The position numbers were made by a program, and so were the translations under genes. From NCBI RefSeq assembly GCF_007197575.1, contig NZ_CP041616.1, forward strand, positions 3,596,001-3,660,000: 64,000 nucleotides of DNA, read 5' to 3'. This stretch comes from Ornithinimicrobium ciconiae. GTDB taxonomy: Bacteria > Actinomycetota > Actinomycetes > Actinomycetales > Dermatophilaceae. Below the pieces are notes generated by a model. That model was given only the letters and a program-made list of their open reading frames with translations. It had not been told where the DNA came from and made no database searches. Below are positions 33,554-46,270 of this stretch, one piece after another. The stretch's first letter is position 1, and every line of letters starts with the position of its first letter.

Positions 33554-33640
33554 CGACAAAACCTCCCCAAAAATGCGCGGGGGACGGACAAAACCCCTCT
33601 GAAAATTGTCGGGGCGCGGACAAAACCTCCCCAAAAATGG
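33554..33640. repeat. Three 32-bp-spaced copies of an A-rich motif
   Basis: GACAAAACC(T/C) occurs at 33555, 33587 and 33619, an exact 32-base period, each followed by CCCCAAAAATG or the variant CCTCTGAAAATTG. The A-runs stand out in this GC-rich genome. On the minus strand they read as T-rich tracts between the sdhB stop (33641) and the rsmI start (33472). They may terminate the sdh operon or serve as a protein-binding array. Confidence 0.85.
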
Positions 33641-34380
33641 TTAGGACTGGTGCCGCAGGGAGCGGAGCAGGTCGCCGTTCATCTGCGAGATGACGTTGAG
33701 CGGGATGCCCTTGGGGCAGGCGCGGGAGCACTCACCCAGGTTGGTGCACCCGCCGAAACCCTCGTGGTCGTGCTGGGCGGTCATCGACATGACCCGCGCG
33801 TCCCGCTCGGGCTGGCCCTGCGGGAACTCGCCGAGGTGGGTGATCTTGGCACCCAGGAACAGGCTGGCCGAGCCGTTCGGACAGGCTGCGACGCAGGCGC
33901 CACAGCCGATGCACTCGGCGGCCATGAACGCGCGGTCGGCGTCGTTCTTCGGCACCGGTGTGGCGTGGGCGTCCGGGGCCGAGCCGGTGTTGGCCGAGAT
34001 GTAGCCACCGGCCTGGATGATCCGGTCGAATGAGCCGCGGTCGACACACAGGTCCTTGATGACCGGGAACGCATCCGCGCGCCAGGGCTCGATGACGATC
34101 TCGTCGCCGTCGCGGAAGGACCGCATGTGCAGCTGGCAGGTGGCGACCCGCTCGGGGCCGTGCGCCTCGCCGTTGATCATCACGCCGCACATGCCGCAGA
34201 TGCCCTCACGGCAGTCGCTGTCAAAGGCGACCGGCTCCTCGCCCTTGGCGATCAGCTCCTCGTTGAGCACGTCGAGCATCTCAAGGAAGGACATGTCCTC
34301 GGACACGCCGTCGATCGGATAGGTGACCGCGCCGCCCTTGTCGTCCGGGCCGTTCTGCCGCCAGATCTTCAGGGTTAGCT

Positions 34381-34384
<4 letters not shown>
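33641..34384 (-). CDS. sdhB: Succinate dehydrogenase iron-sulfur subunit
   Basis: A 247-residue electron-transfer subunit of complex II. Three Cys clusters are visible: [10 protein letters not shown] with a later Cys for the 2Fe-2S centre, [14 protein letters not shown] for 4Fe-4S, and [16 protein letters not shown] for the third centre. GTG 34384 overlaps the sdhA stop by 4 bases (GTGA). An open extension to 34468 lies inside sdhA and was rejected. It ends the sdhC-smORF-sdhA-sdhB operon. Confidence 0.96.
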
Positions 34385-36341
<1,957 letters not shown>

Positions 36342-36345
<4 letters not shown>

Positions 36346-36440
36346 CGGGTCTGCTCCGTCCTGGTCTGTTCGGTCCGGTGAGGCACGGCCTCGGTCTGCG
36401 TGGTCCTGGTCACCATGGTGCTCATCAGCCCCGTTGTCAT
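36342..36440 (-). CDS. Small coupled ORF between sdhC and sdhA
   Basis: A 32-codon frame, [20 protein letters not shown] and then a short repeat [11 protein letters not shown]. Its ATG overlaps the sdhC stop and its TGA overlaps the sdhA start, both as ATGA. That geometry would pass ribosomes from sdhC to sdhA without a gap. The peptide has no membrane helix, so it is not an SdhD subunit. It may be a coupling leader peptide rather than a functional protein. Conservation in relatives is unknown. Confidence 0.4.
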
Positions 36441-37132
36441 GGGATCAACCCGAGGAGGATCGCCACCGGGGGCAGCGCGAAGCCGACCACCACGACCACG
36501 GCCACCAGGATCGCGGCGAGACGCAGGCGCTCAGCGGCGTCGAGGCTGGTGTTCAGGCCCAGGGTCATGCCCGCCGACCAGATGCCGTGGAGCAGGTGCA
36601 TGCCCAGGGCGGCGACGGCGAACAGATAGATCAGCACGGCCCACCACTCACCGAAGCTGGCCACCAGACGGTCGGCGGGGTTGTCGTAGTCACCACCGAT
36701 CTGGATGGTGTTGGTCGTGAAGTGCAGGATGTGGAAGACCACGAAGATCAGCAGCGCCACGCCACCCCAGCGCATGGAACGCTTGACGAAGGTCGCCCAC
36801 TGACCCTTGCGTGCGAGATACTGGGTGGTGCGTGCCTGGCCGGCACGGTGCCACAGCGCAAACGCCGAGCCCGCGTGCAGCACGAGGCTGACCACCAGCG
36901 TGATGCGCATGACCCACAGGAAGCCGGCATAGGGCAGCATCGGGGTCCCGAACTCGCGCAGGTGGTGCGCGTACTCGTTGAAGTCCTCCTTGCCGGCGAA
37001 GATCATCAGGTTGCCGTACATGTGCGCGAGGATGAACCCGACGAAGATCAGCCCGGTGACGGCCATCACCGTCTTGAGCAGGATGCTCCGCGTCTTGGGC
37101 CGCTTGCCCGCGGCGATTGTTGAGGTGGCCAC
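36437..37132 (-). CDS. sdhC: Succinate dehydrogenase cytochrome b558 subunit
   Basis: A 231-residue membrane anchor with five predicted helices and conserved His residues for two hemes ([46 protein letters not shown]). A single b558-type subunit replaces SdhC plus SdhD, so no separate sdhD is expected. GTG 37132 is chosen because TACAGT ends 7 bases upstream on this strand, fitting a leaderless transcript; the frame stays open to 37198. It heads the operon and is divergent from pmt, 91 bases away. Confidence 0.92.
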   Translation of the reverse strand: MATSTIAAGKRPKTRSILLKTVMAVTGLIFVGFILAHMYGNLMIFAGKEDFNEYAHHLREFGTPMLPYAGFLWVMRITLVVSLVLHAGSAFALWHRAGQARTTQYLARKGQWATFVKRSMRWGGVALLIFVVFHILHFTTNTIQIGGDYDNPADRLVASFGEWWAVLIYLFAVAALGMHLLHGIWSAGMTLGLNTSLDAAERLRLAAILVAVVVVVGFALPPVAILLGLIP

Positions 37133-37139
37133 GATCAGG

Positions 37140-37217
37140 ACTGTACTACTGCGCCGACCCGCGGTCTCGGATGCCCGGACCACTGTTGCCATGCTCACGG
37201 GCTCACGCGCCTACTAT
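37140..37217. promoter_or_regulatory. Back-to-back leaderless promoters of sdhC and pmt
   Basis: On the minus strand TACAGT (37140-37145) ends 7 bases before the sdhC GTG. On the plus strand TACTAT (37212-37217) ends 6 bases before the pmt GTG at 37224. Neither gene has a ribosome binding site in the remaining space. The 66 bases between the two elements must hold both -35 regions and any regulator site; no clear -35 or palindrome is seen. Confidence 0.6.
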
Positions 37218-37223
37218 GACGCC

Positions 37224-38801
37224 GTGACGGAAGCGACCGGGGGCGTGGCCCGACTGCGCGCGCGACTCCTCGGCCCGGCGCCCGGAGCGCGCGCCGCAGC
37301 CTGGGGTTGGTGGGGTCCGCTGATCGTCATGGCCCTCGGCGGGATCATCCGGGTCATCCGCCTCGGCCAGCCGACCTCCCTCGTCTTCGACGAGACCTAT
37401 TACGTCAAGCAGGGCTGGTCGCTGATCAAGTTCGGCGTCGAGATGGACATCAAGCCCGGCCTGGAGGAACCGGACGTGCTGTTCACCGCCGGCAACCCGG
37501 ACGTCTTCGGGACGGCACCGGACATGGTGGTGCACCCCCCGGTCGGCAAGTGGATGATCGGCTTGGGCCAGTGGCTCTTCGGTGTCGAGAACCCGTTCAG
37601 CTGGCGGGTGGCCGCCGCGGTCGTGGGCACCCTGTCGATCCTGATGGTGGGCCGTGCCGCCTGGCGGATGTTCCACAACCCGCTGCTGGCTACGGCAGCG
37701 GCCACCCTGCTGGCGGTCGACGGGCACCACTTCGTGCACTCCCGCACCGGACTGCTGGACATCTTCGTGATGTTCTGGGCCCTCGCGGCGTTCTGCCTGC
37801 TGCTGATCGACCGGGACCACGGTCGTCGCCGGCTGGCGGCGCGGGTCGGTGATCGGCTGCCAGGCCTGGGGAGTATGTCGTGGGGTCCCGGACTCGGGAT
37901 CCGCTGGTGGCGGGTGGCGGCGGGGGTCAGCCTCGGGCTGTGCATCGGCACCAAGTGGTCCGGCCTGTTCTTCCTGGCCGTGTTCGGGCTGATGACCGTC
38001 TGGTGGGACATGGGGGCGCGGCGCGCTGCCGGGGCCGAGCAGTGGTTCCTCGGCTCCCTGGTGCGCGACGGCATACCCGCCTTCCTGCAGATGGTGCCGG
38101 TCGCGCTGGTGACCTATCTGGCCAGCTGGGTCGGCTGGTTCGGGACCGACCACGGCTACAAGCGGCAGTGGGCGGCGGACAACCCCGCCTCGGGCTTCGG
38201 CTCGCTGGTCCCGGACCCGCTGCGTTCGTTGTGGGCCTACCACCAGGAGGTGATGAGCTTTCACGTCGGCCTGGCCAACGAGCACGCCTGGTCCTCCAAC
38301 CCGTGGTCCTGGATCATCCAGGGACGGCCCACCCTGTTCTATGCACGTTGGCCCAAGCTGGGTGAGAGCGGCTGCGAGGTCAGCGACTGCGTCACCTACA
38401 TCGCCTCGCTCGGCAACCTCTTCGTGTGGTGGGGAGCCACGCTGGGGCTGCTGGTGGTGACATTCATGTGGCTGATCGGCCGCGACTGGCGCGCCGGTGC
38501 GGCGCTGTCCGGCCTGGTCGCCGGGTGGCTGCCGTGGTTCATGTATCAGACGCGCACCATCTACAGCTTCTACGCGGTCGCCTTCGTGCCCTGGCTGGTC
38601 CTCATCGTCACCTACTGCCTGGCGCTGGCCTATGGCCGGGCCGAGGACTCCGCGGCCCGGCGGCGGTGGGGCGCGGCCGTGGTGATCCTCTATCTGGCCG
38701 CGGCCGTGGCGCTGTTCATCTGGTACTACCCGGTCTACACCGCGCAGACCATGCCGCGAGGGGACTGGGAGATGCGGATGTGGTTCGACTTCTGGAACTG
38801 A
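37224..38801 (+). CDS. pmt: Protein O-mannosyltransferase (PMT family)
   Basis: A 525-residue polytopic membrane enzyme moving mannose from polyprenyl-phosphate-mannose to Ser/Thr of exported proteins. The first loop carries the catalytic LVFDETYYVKQ motif; later segments include HPPVGKWMIGLGQWLFG, HSRTGLLDIFVMFWAL and a long series of helices to the C-terminus. Length is typical of actinobacterial Pmt. The start GTG 37224 follows TACTAT by 6 bases, suggesting leaderless translation. It is divergent from sdhC and convergent with the TPR gene. Confidence 0.94.
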   Translation: MTEATGGVARLRARLLGPAPGARAAAWGWWGPLIVMALGGIIRVIRLGQPTSLVFDETYYVKQGWSLIKFGVEMDIKPGLEEPDVLFTAGNPDVFGTAPDMVVHPPVGKWMIGLGQWLFGVENPFSWRVAAAVVGTLSILMVGRAAWRMFHNPLLATAAATLLAVDGHHFVHSRTGLLDIFVMFWALAAFCLLLIDRDHGRRRLAARVGDRLPGLGSMSWGPGLGIRWWRVAAGVSLGLCIGTKWSGLFFLAVFGLMTVWWDMGARRAAGAEQWFLGSLVRDGIPAFLQMVPVALVTYLASWVGWFGTDHGYKRQWAADNPASGFGSLVPDPLRSLWAYHQEVMSFHVGLANEHAWSSNPWSWIIQGRPTLFYARWPKLGESGCEVSDCVTYIASLGNLFVWWGATLGLLVVTFMWLIGRDWRAGAALSGLVAGWLPWFMYQTRTIYSFYAVAFVPWLVLIVTYCLALAYGRAEDSAARRRWGAAVVILYLAAAVALFIWYYPVYTAQTMPRGDWEMRMWFDFWN

Positions 38802-38822
38802 CCCCGCAGCCCCCGGGCGGTC

Positions 38823-39146
38823 CTACTCTGTCAGCCCCATGGCCTCGGCGATCTTCAGGTGCTGGCGCCCCTCGTCCGCACGTCCGGCCCGCTGCAGGGT
38901 GCGAGCGAGCAGGAGGTGGGCGTAGGCCTCACTGGGCCACCGGTCGACCACAGCCTCCAGCACCTCCTCGGCGCGACCCAGCTGCGCCGAGTGGTAGTAG
39001 GCGCGGGCCAGCCACATGCGGACCTCCAGGTGGTCCGGCTCCTCCTGGGCCAGCTGGGCAAACAGCTCGGCGGCCTTGACGAACTCCTTGTTGTCGAACA
39101 GGAAGGTGGCCCGGTCATAGATCCGGGTGAGGTCCTCAGCCATCAT
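38823..39146 (-). CDS. Small tetratricopeptide-repeat protein
   Basis: A 107-residue protein consisting almost wholly of TPR helices: AEDLTRIYDRATFLFDNKEFVKAAELFAQLAQ, then HLEVRMWLARAYYHSAQLGRAEEVLEAVV, and a final AYAHLLLARTLQRAGRADEGRQHL. It has no signal peptide or membrane helix and presumably binds a partner protein. The start is ATG 39146, overlapping the upstream stop; the next codon (39143) is also ATG. It ends a four-gene chain that begins with ornithine carbamoyltransferase. Confidence 0.85.
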   Translation of the reverse strand: MMAEDLTRIYDRATFLFDNKEFVKAAELFAQLAQEEPDHLEVRMWLARAYYHSAQLGRAEEVLEAVVDRWPSEAYAHLLLARTLQRAGRADEGRQHLKIAEAMGLTE

Positions 39147-40846
39147 GGCTCCTCTCCGGTCGACCGGAACTGGTCGACCACGGTCGGGGTGGTCTGGCTG
39201 GCAAGCTCCAGGGCCCACGGCAGCGGGATGTCGGTGATCGTGACCTGCTCGGGTCCGGCCGCAGTCGTGGCGACCAGGTCGGCCAGGCCACGGCGGCGCT
39301 GGAAGAATGACTGGCGCACCACCCAGCCGATGACACCGGCGCGCTCGAGCACCACCCGCTGGCGCTGAAGCGCACCGCTGCGGCCCACCAGGTGCTGGGG
39401 GGTCAGTTGGTGGCCGAGGTTGCGAAAGGCCAGTTCGGCCAGGCCGAGGTTGATCAACCCGACGCCCACCGCCACCGCACCCACGATCCACCACTGCCAC
39501 GACAGCCACCAGGCCAGTCCCGCGGCACCCGCTGTGAGAAACAGGGTGGGCCACAGGCTCTGCATCAGGAGCCGCCGGTGGGCAGCCGGGCCGTGGCTGC
39601 GCACCGGCACCGTCAGCGGGCCGTCGAGGGGGCCGTCGCCGCCAGCACCGGGGTCATCCGGGGTGTCACCGGTCGGATCGACCAGCTGCTCCCCGGTCCC
39701 CAGCACACTGTGTCCCACCGACTCGGCCACGTGCCGCGGGCAGGGCGGCAGGAGCTTGGTGGTGCCACCGGAGCCGACGCCGGTGGCCAGCGACGTGAGC
39801 TCACCGCCACCGACCGCGCGCAGCAGCAGCGGCTCAGTGAGCTGCACGCCCCGGATCCGGGCCTCCTCGACCGTGGTCGAGGTGGTGGTCAGCAGCCCGC
39901 GGGTGAGCCGGATCGTGCCGCCCGGCTCCCGCACGAGGCGCAGGTTCCACCACTGCAGGACATAGTTGATCGTCGACACCAGCAGCCAGCCGACCAGCAG
40001 CGCCAGCAGGCCGCCCACCACGACCGCGAGCAGCGCCTGCGCCAGGACCCACTCGTAGGTCCCCTCCACCCGGTCCTGGCTGAGGACACCGAAGTCGTCA
40101 CCGAACTGGAAGAGCAGACCGAGCGCCGTCGCCACGATGACCAGGCTGGACAGGCTGAACGGGGCAAAGCGCAGCCACGACCAGTCGATCTCGGCGAGGA
40201 CCTCGTCCTGAGCCGGTGCCGTCGTCCCCGGCACCGGCTCCGGCACGCCGTGCTCCCCCGGTGGCGGCGCCACCGGCTGGCTGCTGGTCCGCCCGCGACC
40301 AGCGGCCCCGCGCAGCAGGAGGTACTCCCGCAGCCGACCGGCCTCCAGTGTCGCCAGGCCGTCCAGCTCCAGCCGGGTCTCGTCGACACCGGTGCCGATC
40401 TTGGCCTTAGACAGCCCAAGGACACGGTGCAGGGGCGGTGACTCCAGGTCGACCGAGCGCACCCGGTCCAGGGGTGCGGTCTTCTCCGACTTGTTGATCA
40501 GTCCCGTGCGCACCTGCAGCTGGGTGTCGGTGAAGCGATAGCGGGTGGTGAACCACGGGATGAGACCGAGCGCCAGGGCACCGACGAGCAGCACCGGCAG
40601 CAACCGCAGCGACCAGGAGGTGTCGGTCGACTGCCGGATCCCGACGAAGGCGATGAGGATCGGGAACGCCATCGACCACAGGATGCGGACCGGGTGGACC
40701 ACCAGCATCCGCGGGGACTGGCGGTGCCACTCCCGGTCCCGCACCGAGTCCGGCGGCGGGAGGTTGTATGCCGGACCCTCCGGTGGTGGGCCGTCGGCCA
40801 GGTTGTCTGCCGGACCCTCCGGTGGTGGGCCGTCGGGCAGGCTCAC
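39143..40846 (-). CDS. Large bacterial PH-domain (YdbT-like) membrane protein
   Basis: A 567-residue protein with several membrane helices and repeated bacterial PH (bPH2/DUF304) modules, for example YRFTDTQLQVRTGLINKSEKTAPLDRVRSVDL and GTIRLTRGLLTTTSTTVEEARIRGVQLTEP. The N-terminal 30 residues contain a 13-residue tandem duplication (DGPPPEGPA motif twice), caused by a 39-bp DNA duplication. GTG 40846 overlaps the stop of the smaller PH gene. This YdbS-YdbT pairing is widespread in Gram-positives; in Bacillus it relates to envelope antibiotic resistance. The TPR gene overlaps its end. Confidence 0.87.
   Translation of the reverse strand: MSLPDGPPPEGPADNLADGPPPEGPAYNLPPPDSVRDREWHRQSPRMLVVHPVRILWSMAFPILIAFVGIRQSTDTSWSLRLLPVLLVGALALGLIPWFTTRYRFTDTQLQVRTGLINKSEKTAPLDRVRSVDLESPPLHRVLGLSKAKIGTGVDETRLELDGLATLEAGRLREYLLLRGAAGRGRTSSQPVAPPPGEHGVPEPVPGTTAPAQDEVLAEIDWSWLRFAPFSLSSLVIVATALGLLFQFGDDFGVLSQDRVEGTYEWVLAQALLAVVVGGLLALLVGWLLVSTINYVLQWWNLRLVREPGGTIRLTRGLLTTTSTTVEEARIRGVQLTEPLLLRAVGGGELTSLATGVGSGGTTKLLPPCPRHVAESVGHSVLGTGEQLVDPTGDTPDDPGAGGDGPLDGPLTVPVRSHGPAAHRRLLMQSLWPTLFLTAGAAGLAWWLSWQWWIVGAVAVGVGLINLGLAELAFRNLGHQLTPQHLVGRSGALQRQRVVLERAGVIGWVVRQSFFQRRRGLADLVATTAAGPEQVTITDIPLPWALELASQTTPTVVDQFRSTGEEP
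40762..40839. repeat. 39-bp in-frame tandem duplication
   Basis: Two adjacent 39-base units (40762-40800 and 40801-40839), each starting GGTTGT and containing GGACCCTCCGGTGGTGGGCC, encode the doubled 13-residue proline-rich motif at the start of the YdbT-like protein. Being a multiple of three, copy-number change keeps the frame. Confidence 0.85.
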
Positions 40847-41349
40847 GTGGCGTCACCCTCGTCGCGGCCGGTGATCTCGGTCAGGTGCGCCACGACACGA
40901 CGCGCCTCGTCCTGGTCCAGGCACTTGATCTCGATGGCGCCGGCTGATGAGGCGGTGGTCACCGTGATCGAGGCCAGGCGGAACATCCGCTGGATAGCCC
41001 CCTGCTCGGAGTCGACGGTCTGCACCCGCGACAACGGGGCGATGCGCTGCTCGATGTTCAGCCAGCCCGAGCGGGTGTAAATGGCTGAGTCGGTGACCTC
41101 CCAGCGGTGCACGGCGAACTTGAAGCGTGGCACGACGAGTATCTCGGCGACCGCCAGCACCACCGCCACGGTCAGCAGCGCACTCGCCCACCAGTAGCGC
41201 TCGGGCAGCACGACGAGATAGACGACCACCAGGATCGCCAGGAAGATGCCCTCATAGATCACCGCCGTGGTGGTCCAGTAGCCGATGGCTCGGCGGGAGA
41301 CCTTGCGGGCCGGATCCCGGAGGGCGGGGTCGCCGGTGACGGTGCTCAT
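40843..41349 (-). CDS. Small bacterial PH-domain (YdbS-like) membrane protein
   Basis: A 168-residue protein with two membrane helices near residues 30-75 ([37 protein letters not shown]) followed by one bPH2 domain ([38 protein letters not shown]). It is the usual partner of the larger PH protein encoded next. Both junctions with its neighbours are 4-base overlaps. Its position directly after ornithine carbamoyltransferase is shared transcription rather than shared metabolism. Confidence 0.88.
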   Translation of the reverse strand: MSTVTGDPALRDPARKVSRRAIGYWTTTAVIYEGIFLAILVVVYLVVLPERYWWASALLTVAVVLAVAEILVVPRFKFAVHRWEVTDSAIYTRSGWLNIEQRIAPLSRVQTVDSEQGAIQRMFRLASITVTTASSAGAIEIKCLDQDEARRVVAHLTEITGRDEGDAT

Positions 41350-42359
41350 GCGCGCCCGGCGATGGTCGCGACCATCAGCGCCTTGATCGTGTGCATGCGG
41401 TTCTCCGCCTGGTCGAAGACGATGCTGGCCGCGGACTCGAAGACCTCGTCGGTCACCTCGGCGCCCTGAGCCAGGCGCGGGAACCGCTCCACCAGGTCGC
41501 GGGCGGTCTCGGTGCCGGTGTCGTGGAAGGCTGGCAGGCAGTGCATGAATTTCACCTCGGGGTTGCCGCTCGCACTCATCAGCGCGGCGTTGACCTGGTA
41601 GGGCAGCAGGATGGCGACCCGTTCGCCCCAGGCCGCTGCGGGCTCACCCATCGACACCCAGATGTCAGTGTGCACGAAGTCGACCCCCGCGACGGCCTCG
41701 ACCGGGTCCTCGGTGAGCGTGAGGCGGGCGCCCGTCGTCGCCGCGATCGCACGGCACTGCGCGACGAGCTCGTCGGTCGGTTGGAGGGCGCTCGGCGCCC
41801 CGATGCGCACGTCCATGCCGAGCTTGGCCCCGATCAGCAGCAGCGAGTTGCCCATGTTGTTGCGGGCGTCGCCGAGATAGGCATAGGAGATCTGGTCGAG
41901 CGGCTTGTCCGTGTGCTCCATCATGGTGAGCGCGTCCGCCAGCATCTGGGTGGGATGCCAGTCGTCGGTCAGGCCGTTGTAGACGGGCACCCCGGCGTAC
42001 TCGGCCAACTCCTCGACCACCGACTGGGCGGAGCCGCGGTACTGGATCGCGTCATACATCCGGCCCAGCACGCGGGCGGTGTCCTTGATCGACTCCTTGT
42101 GCCCGATCTGGGTGGAGCTGGGCTCCAGGAAGGTGCTGGAGGCGCCCTGGTCGTGCGCGGCGACCTCAAAGGCGCTGCGCGTGCGGGTCGAGGTCTTCTC
42201 GAAGATCAGCGCGATGTTCTTGCCGACCAGGTGGCGCTCCTCGGTGCCGGCTCGCTTGGCGCTCTTGAGCTGCGCCGCCAGGTCCAGCAGATCGCGGATC
42301 TCCTCCGGGCTCTCCTCCACCAGGCTCAACATGCTGCGACCCCGCAGGTCACTTGCCAT
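41346..42359 (-). CDS. argF: Ornithine carbamoyltransferase
   Basis: A 337-residue enzyme forming citrulline from ornithine and carbamoyl phosphate. The carbamoyl-phosphate loop [13 protein letters not shown] and the ornithine loop [13 protein letters not shown] are intact. No other arginine genes are nearby, and the length and HCLPAFHD form also fit catabolic enzymes (arcB), so the direction used in the cell is uncertain. AAGGAC lies about 7 bases before ATG 42359. Its stop overlaps the YdbS-like start by 4 bases, making it the head of a four-gene chain. Confidence 0.94.
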   Translation of the reverse strand: MASDLRGRSMLSLVEESPEEIRDLLDLAAQLKSAKRAGTEERHLVGKNIALIFEKTSTRTRSAFEVAAHDQGASSTFLEPSSTQIGHKESIKDTARVLGRMYDAIQYRGSAQSVVEELAEYAGVPVYNGLTDDWHPTQMLADALTMMEHTDKPLDQISYAYLGDARNNMGNSLLLIGAKLGMDVRIGAPSALQPTDELVAQCRAIAATTGARLTLTEDPVEAVAGVDFVHTDIWVSMGEPAAAWGERVAILLPYQVNAALMSASGNPEVKFMHCLPAFHDTGTETARDLVERFPRLAQGAEVTDEVFESAASIVFDQAENRMHTIKALMVATIAGRA

Positions 42360-42489
42360 CTCGCGTCCTTCCCACCTGCCCAGTCGCGCACGGCCACGAC
42401 GGAGGTGTCACGCGGTGGCCCTCGCCGGGTCTGCCCGGCGCCGGGGTCCATCGTCGCACTGTCGGTCCTGCTGACCTACGCTGCACCTC

Positions 42490-43365
42490 GTGACTCGTCG
42501 TGAGCTGCCCGCGGTCGGTGGGCTCGAGGCGCAGACCACCCTGACCACCCTGGTCAACCACGCGACCCCCGGCAGCGAGGAGGTCTCCCCAGCCGGCACC
42601 TACCGGCGCCTGCTGGACCTGGCCGGCACACCCACCGTGATCACGCTCCGGATCGGCCCCGCCGGCATCGACGTGGAGGCCCCCGCGACGGTGATCGAGG
42701 AGGCCACGGCCCTGGTCCGGTGGTGGTTCGACCTGGAGACGAACCCGGCACCGGTGGGCGCCCACCTGGCCGCCGACCCGCTGCTCGCCCGGCTGGTCAG
42801 GCAGCGGCCAGCCCTGCGTCCGGTGCGCCATCCGGCCGGATTCGAGGCGGCGATCCACACGGTCCTCGGTCAGCAGGTGACCCTCTCCGCAGGCAGGTTG
42901 TTCGCCGAGCGGTTGTGCACGGCATACTCCCCCGGCGAGGTGGCCGGCCTGCGGCTCTTCCCCACCGCAGCCGCCTTGGTCGCGGCACCTTCGGAGGAGC
43001 TGCGGGCCGCCGTCGGACTCACCACCGCCCGGGCACGCACGGTGCAGGCGCTGGCGGCTGTGTTCGCCGACGGATTCTCACTAGATCCCGGGAGCGACCC
43101 GCCGACCGCCCGCGCGCGGCTGCTGGAGGTGCCGGGGATCGGGCCGTGGACGGTGGAGTACCTCGCGCTGCGCGTCCTGGGCGACCCCGACGCCTTCCCT
43201 GCCTCTGACGCGGTGGTCCGCCGGGCACTCGCCGGCGCACCGGCCCGGGCGGCCCAGCAGGCGGCAGAGTCGTGGCGTCCGTATCGCGCCTGGGCCACCG
43301 CACACCTGTGGGCGTCCCAGACCTCACACCTGCGCACGGTTCCCGGCGCGCTGGGAGCGACCTAG
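42490..43365 (+). CDS. alkA: AlkA-type DNA-3-methyladenine glycosylase
   Basis: A 291-residue helix-hairpin-helix glycosylase that removes alkylated bases. GFEAAIHTVLGQQVTLSAGRLF is the family core, the hairpin reads LEVPGIGPWTVEYLALR, and the catalytic Asp follows in FPASDAVVRRA. Residues before position 90 form the AlkA N-terminal beta domain. There is no fused Ada or zinc domain. TACGCT ends 7 bases before GTG 42490, so the mRNA is probably leaderless. It converges on the P-type ATPase. Confidence 0.9.
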   Translation: MTRRELPAVGGLEAQTTLTTLVNHATPGSEEVSPAGTYRRLLDLAGTPTVITLRIGPAGIDVEAPATVIEEATALVRWWFDLETNPAPVGAHLAADPLLARLVRQRPALRPVRHPAGFEAAIHTVLGQQVTLSAGRLFAERLCTAYSPGEVAGLRLFPTAAALVAAPSEELRAAVGLTTARARTVQALAAVFADGFSLDPGSDPPTARARLLEVPGIGPWTVEYLALRVLGDPDAFPASDAVVRRALAGAPARAAQQAAESWRPYRAWATAHLWASQTSHLRTVPGALGAT

Positions 43366-43385
43366 GTCTCCCGCCGCGTCAACAA

Positions 43386-43402
43386 CCAGGTGCCGGGGGC
43401 CC

Positions 43403-43410
<8 letters not shown>
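43386..43410. terminator. Inverted repeat between alkA and the P-type ATPase
   Basis: CCAGGTG (43386-43392) and CACCTGG (43404-43410) pair around an 11-base GC-rich loop that can itself fold. It overlaps the 3' end of the convergent ATPase gene. It is a plausible bidirectional terminator without a T-tract. Confidence 0.4.
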
Positions 43411-46231
<2,821 letters not shown>

Positions 46232-46270
46232 ACCCCAGTGTTCCGCACTGCTGGTGGCACGATGTGCGCC

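Noticed and set aside
41346-42359. Arginine deiminase (arc) operon
   Set aside because: Only one carbamoyltransferase gene is present; no arcA, arcC or arcD homologue is adjacent.
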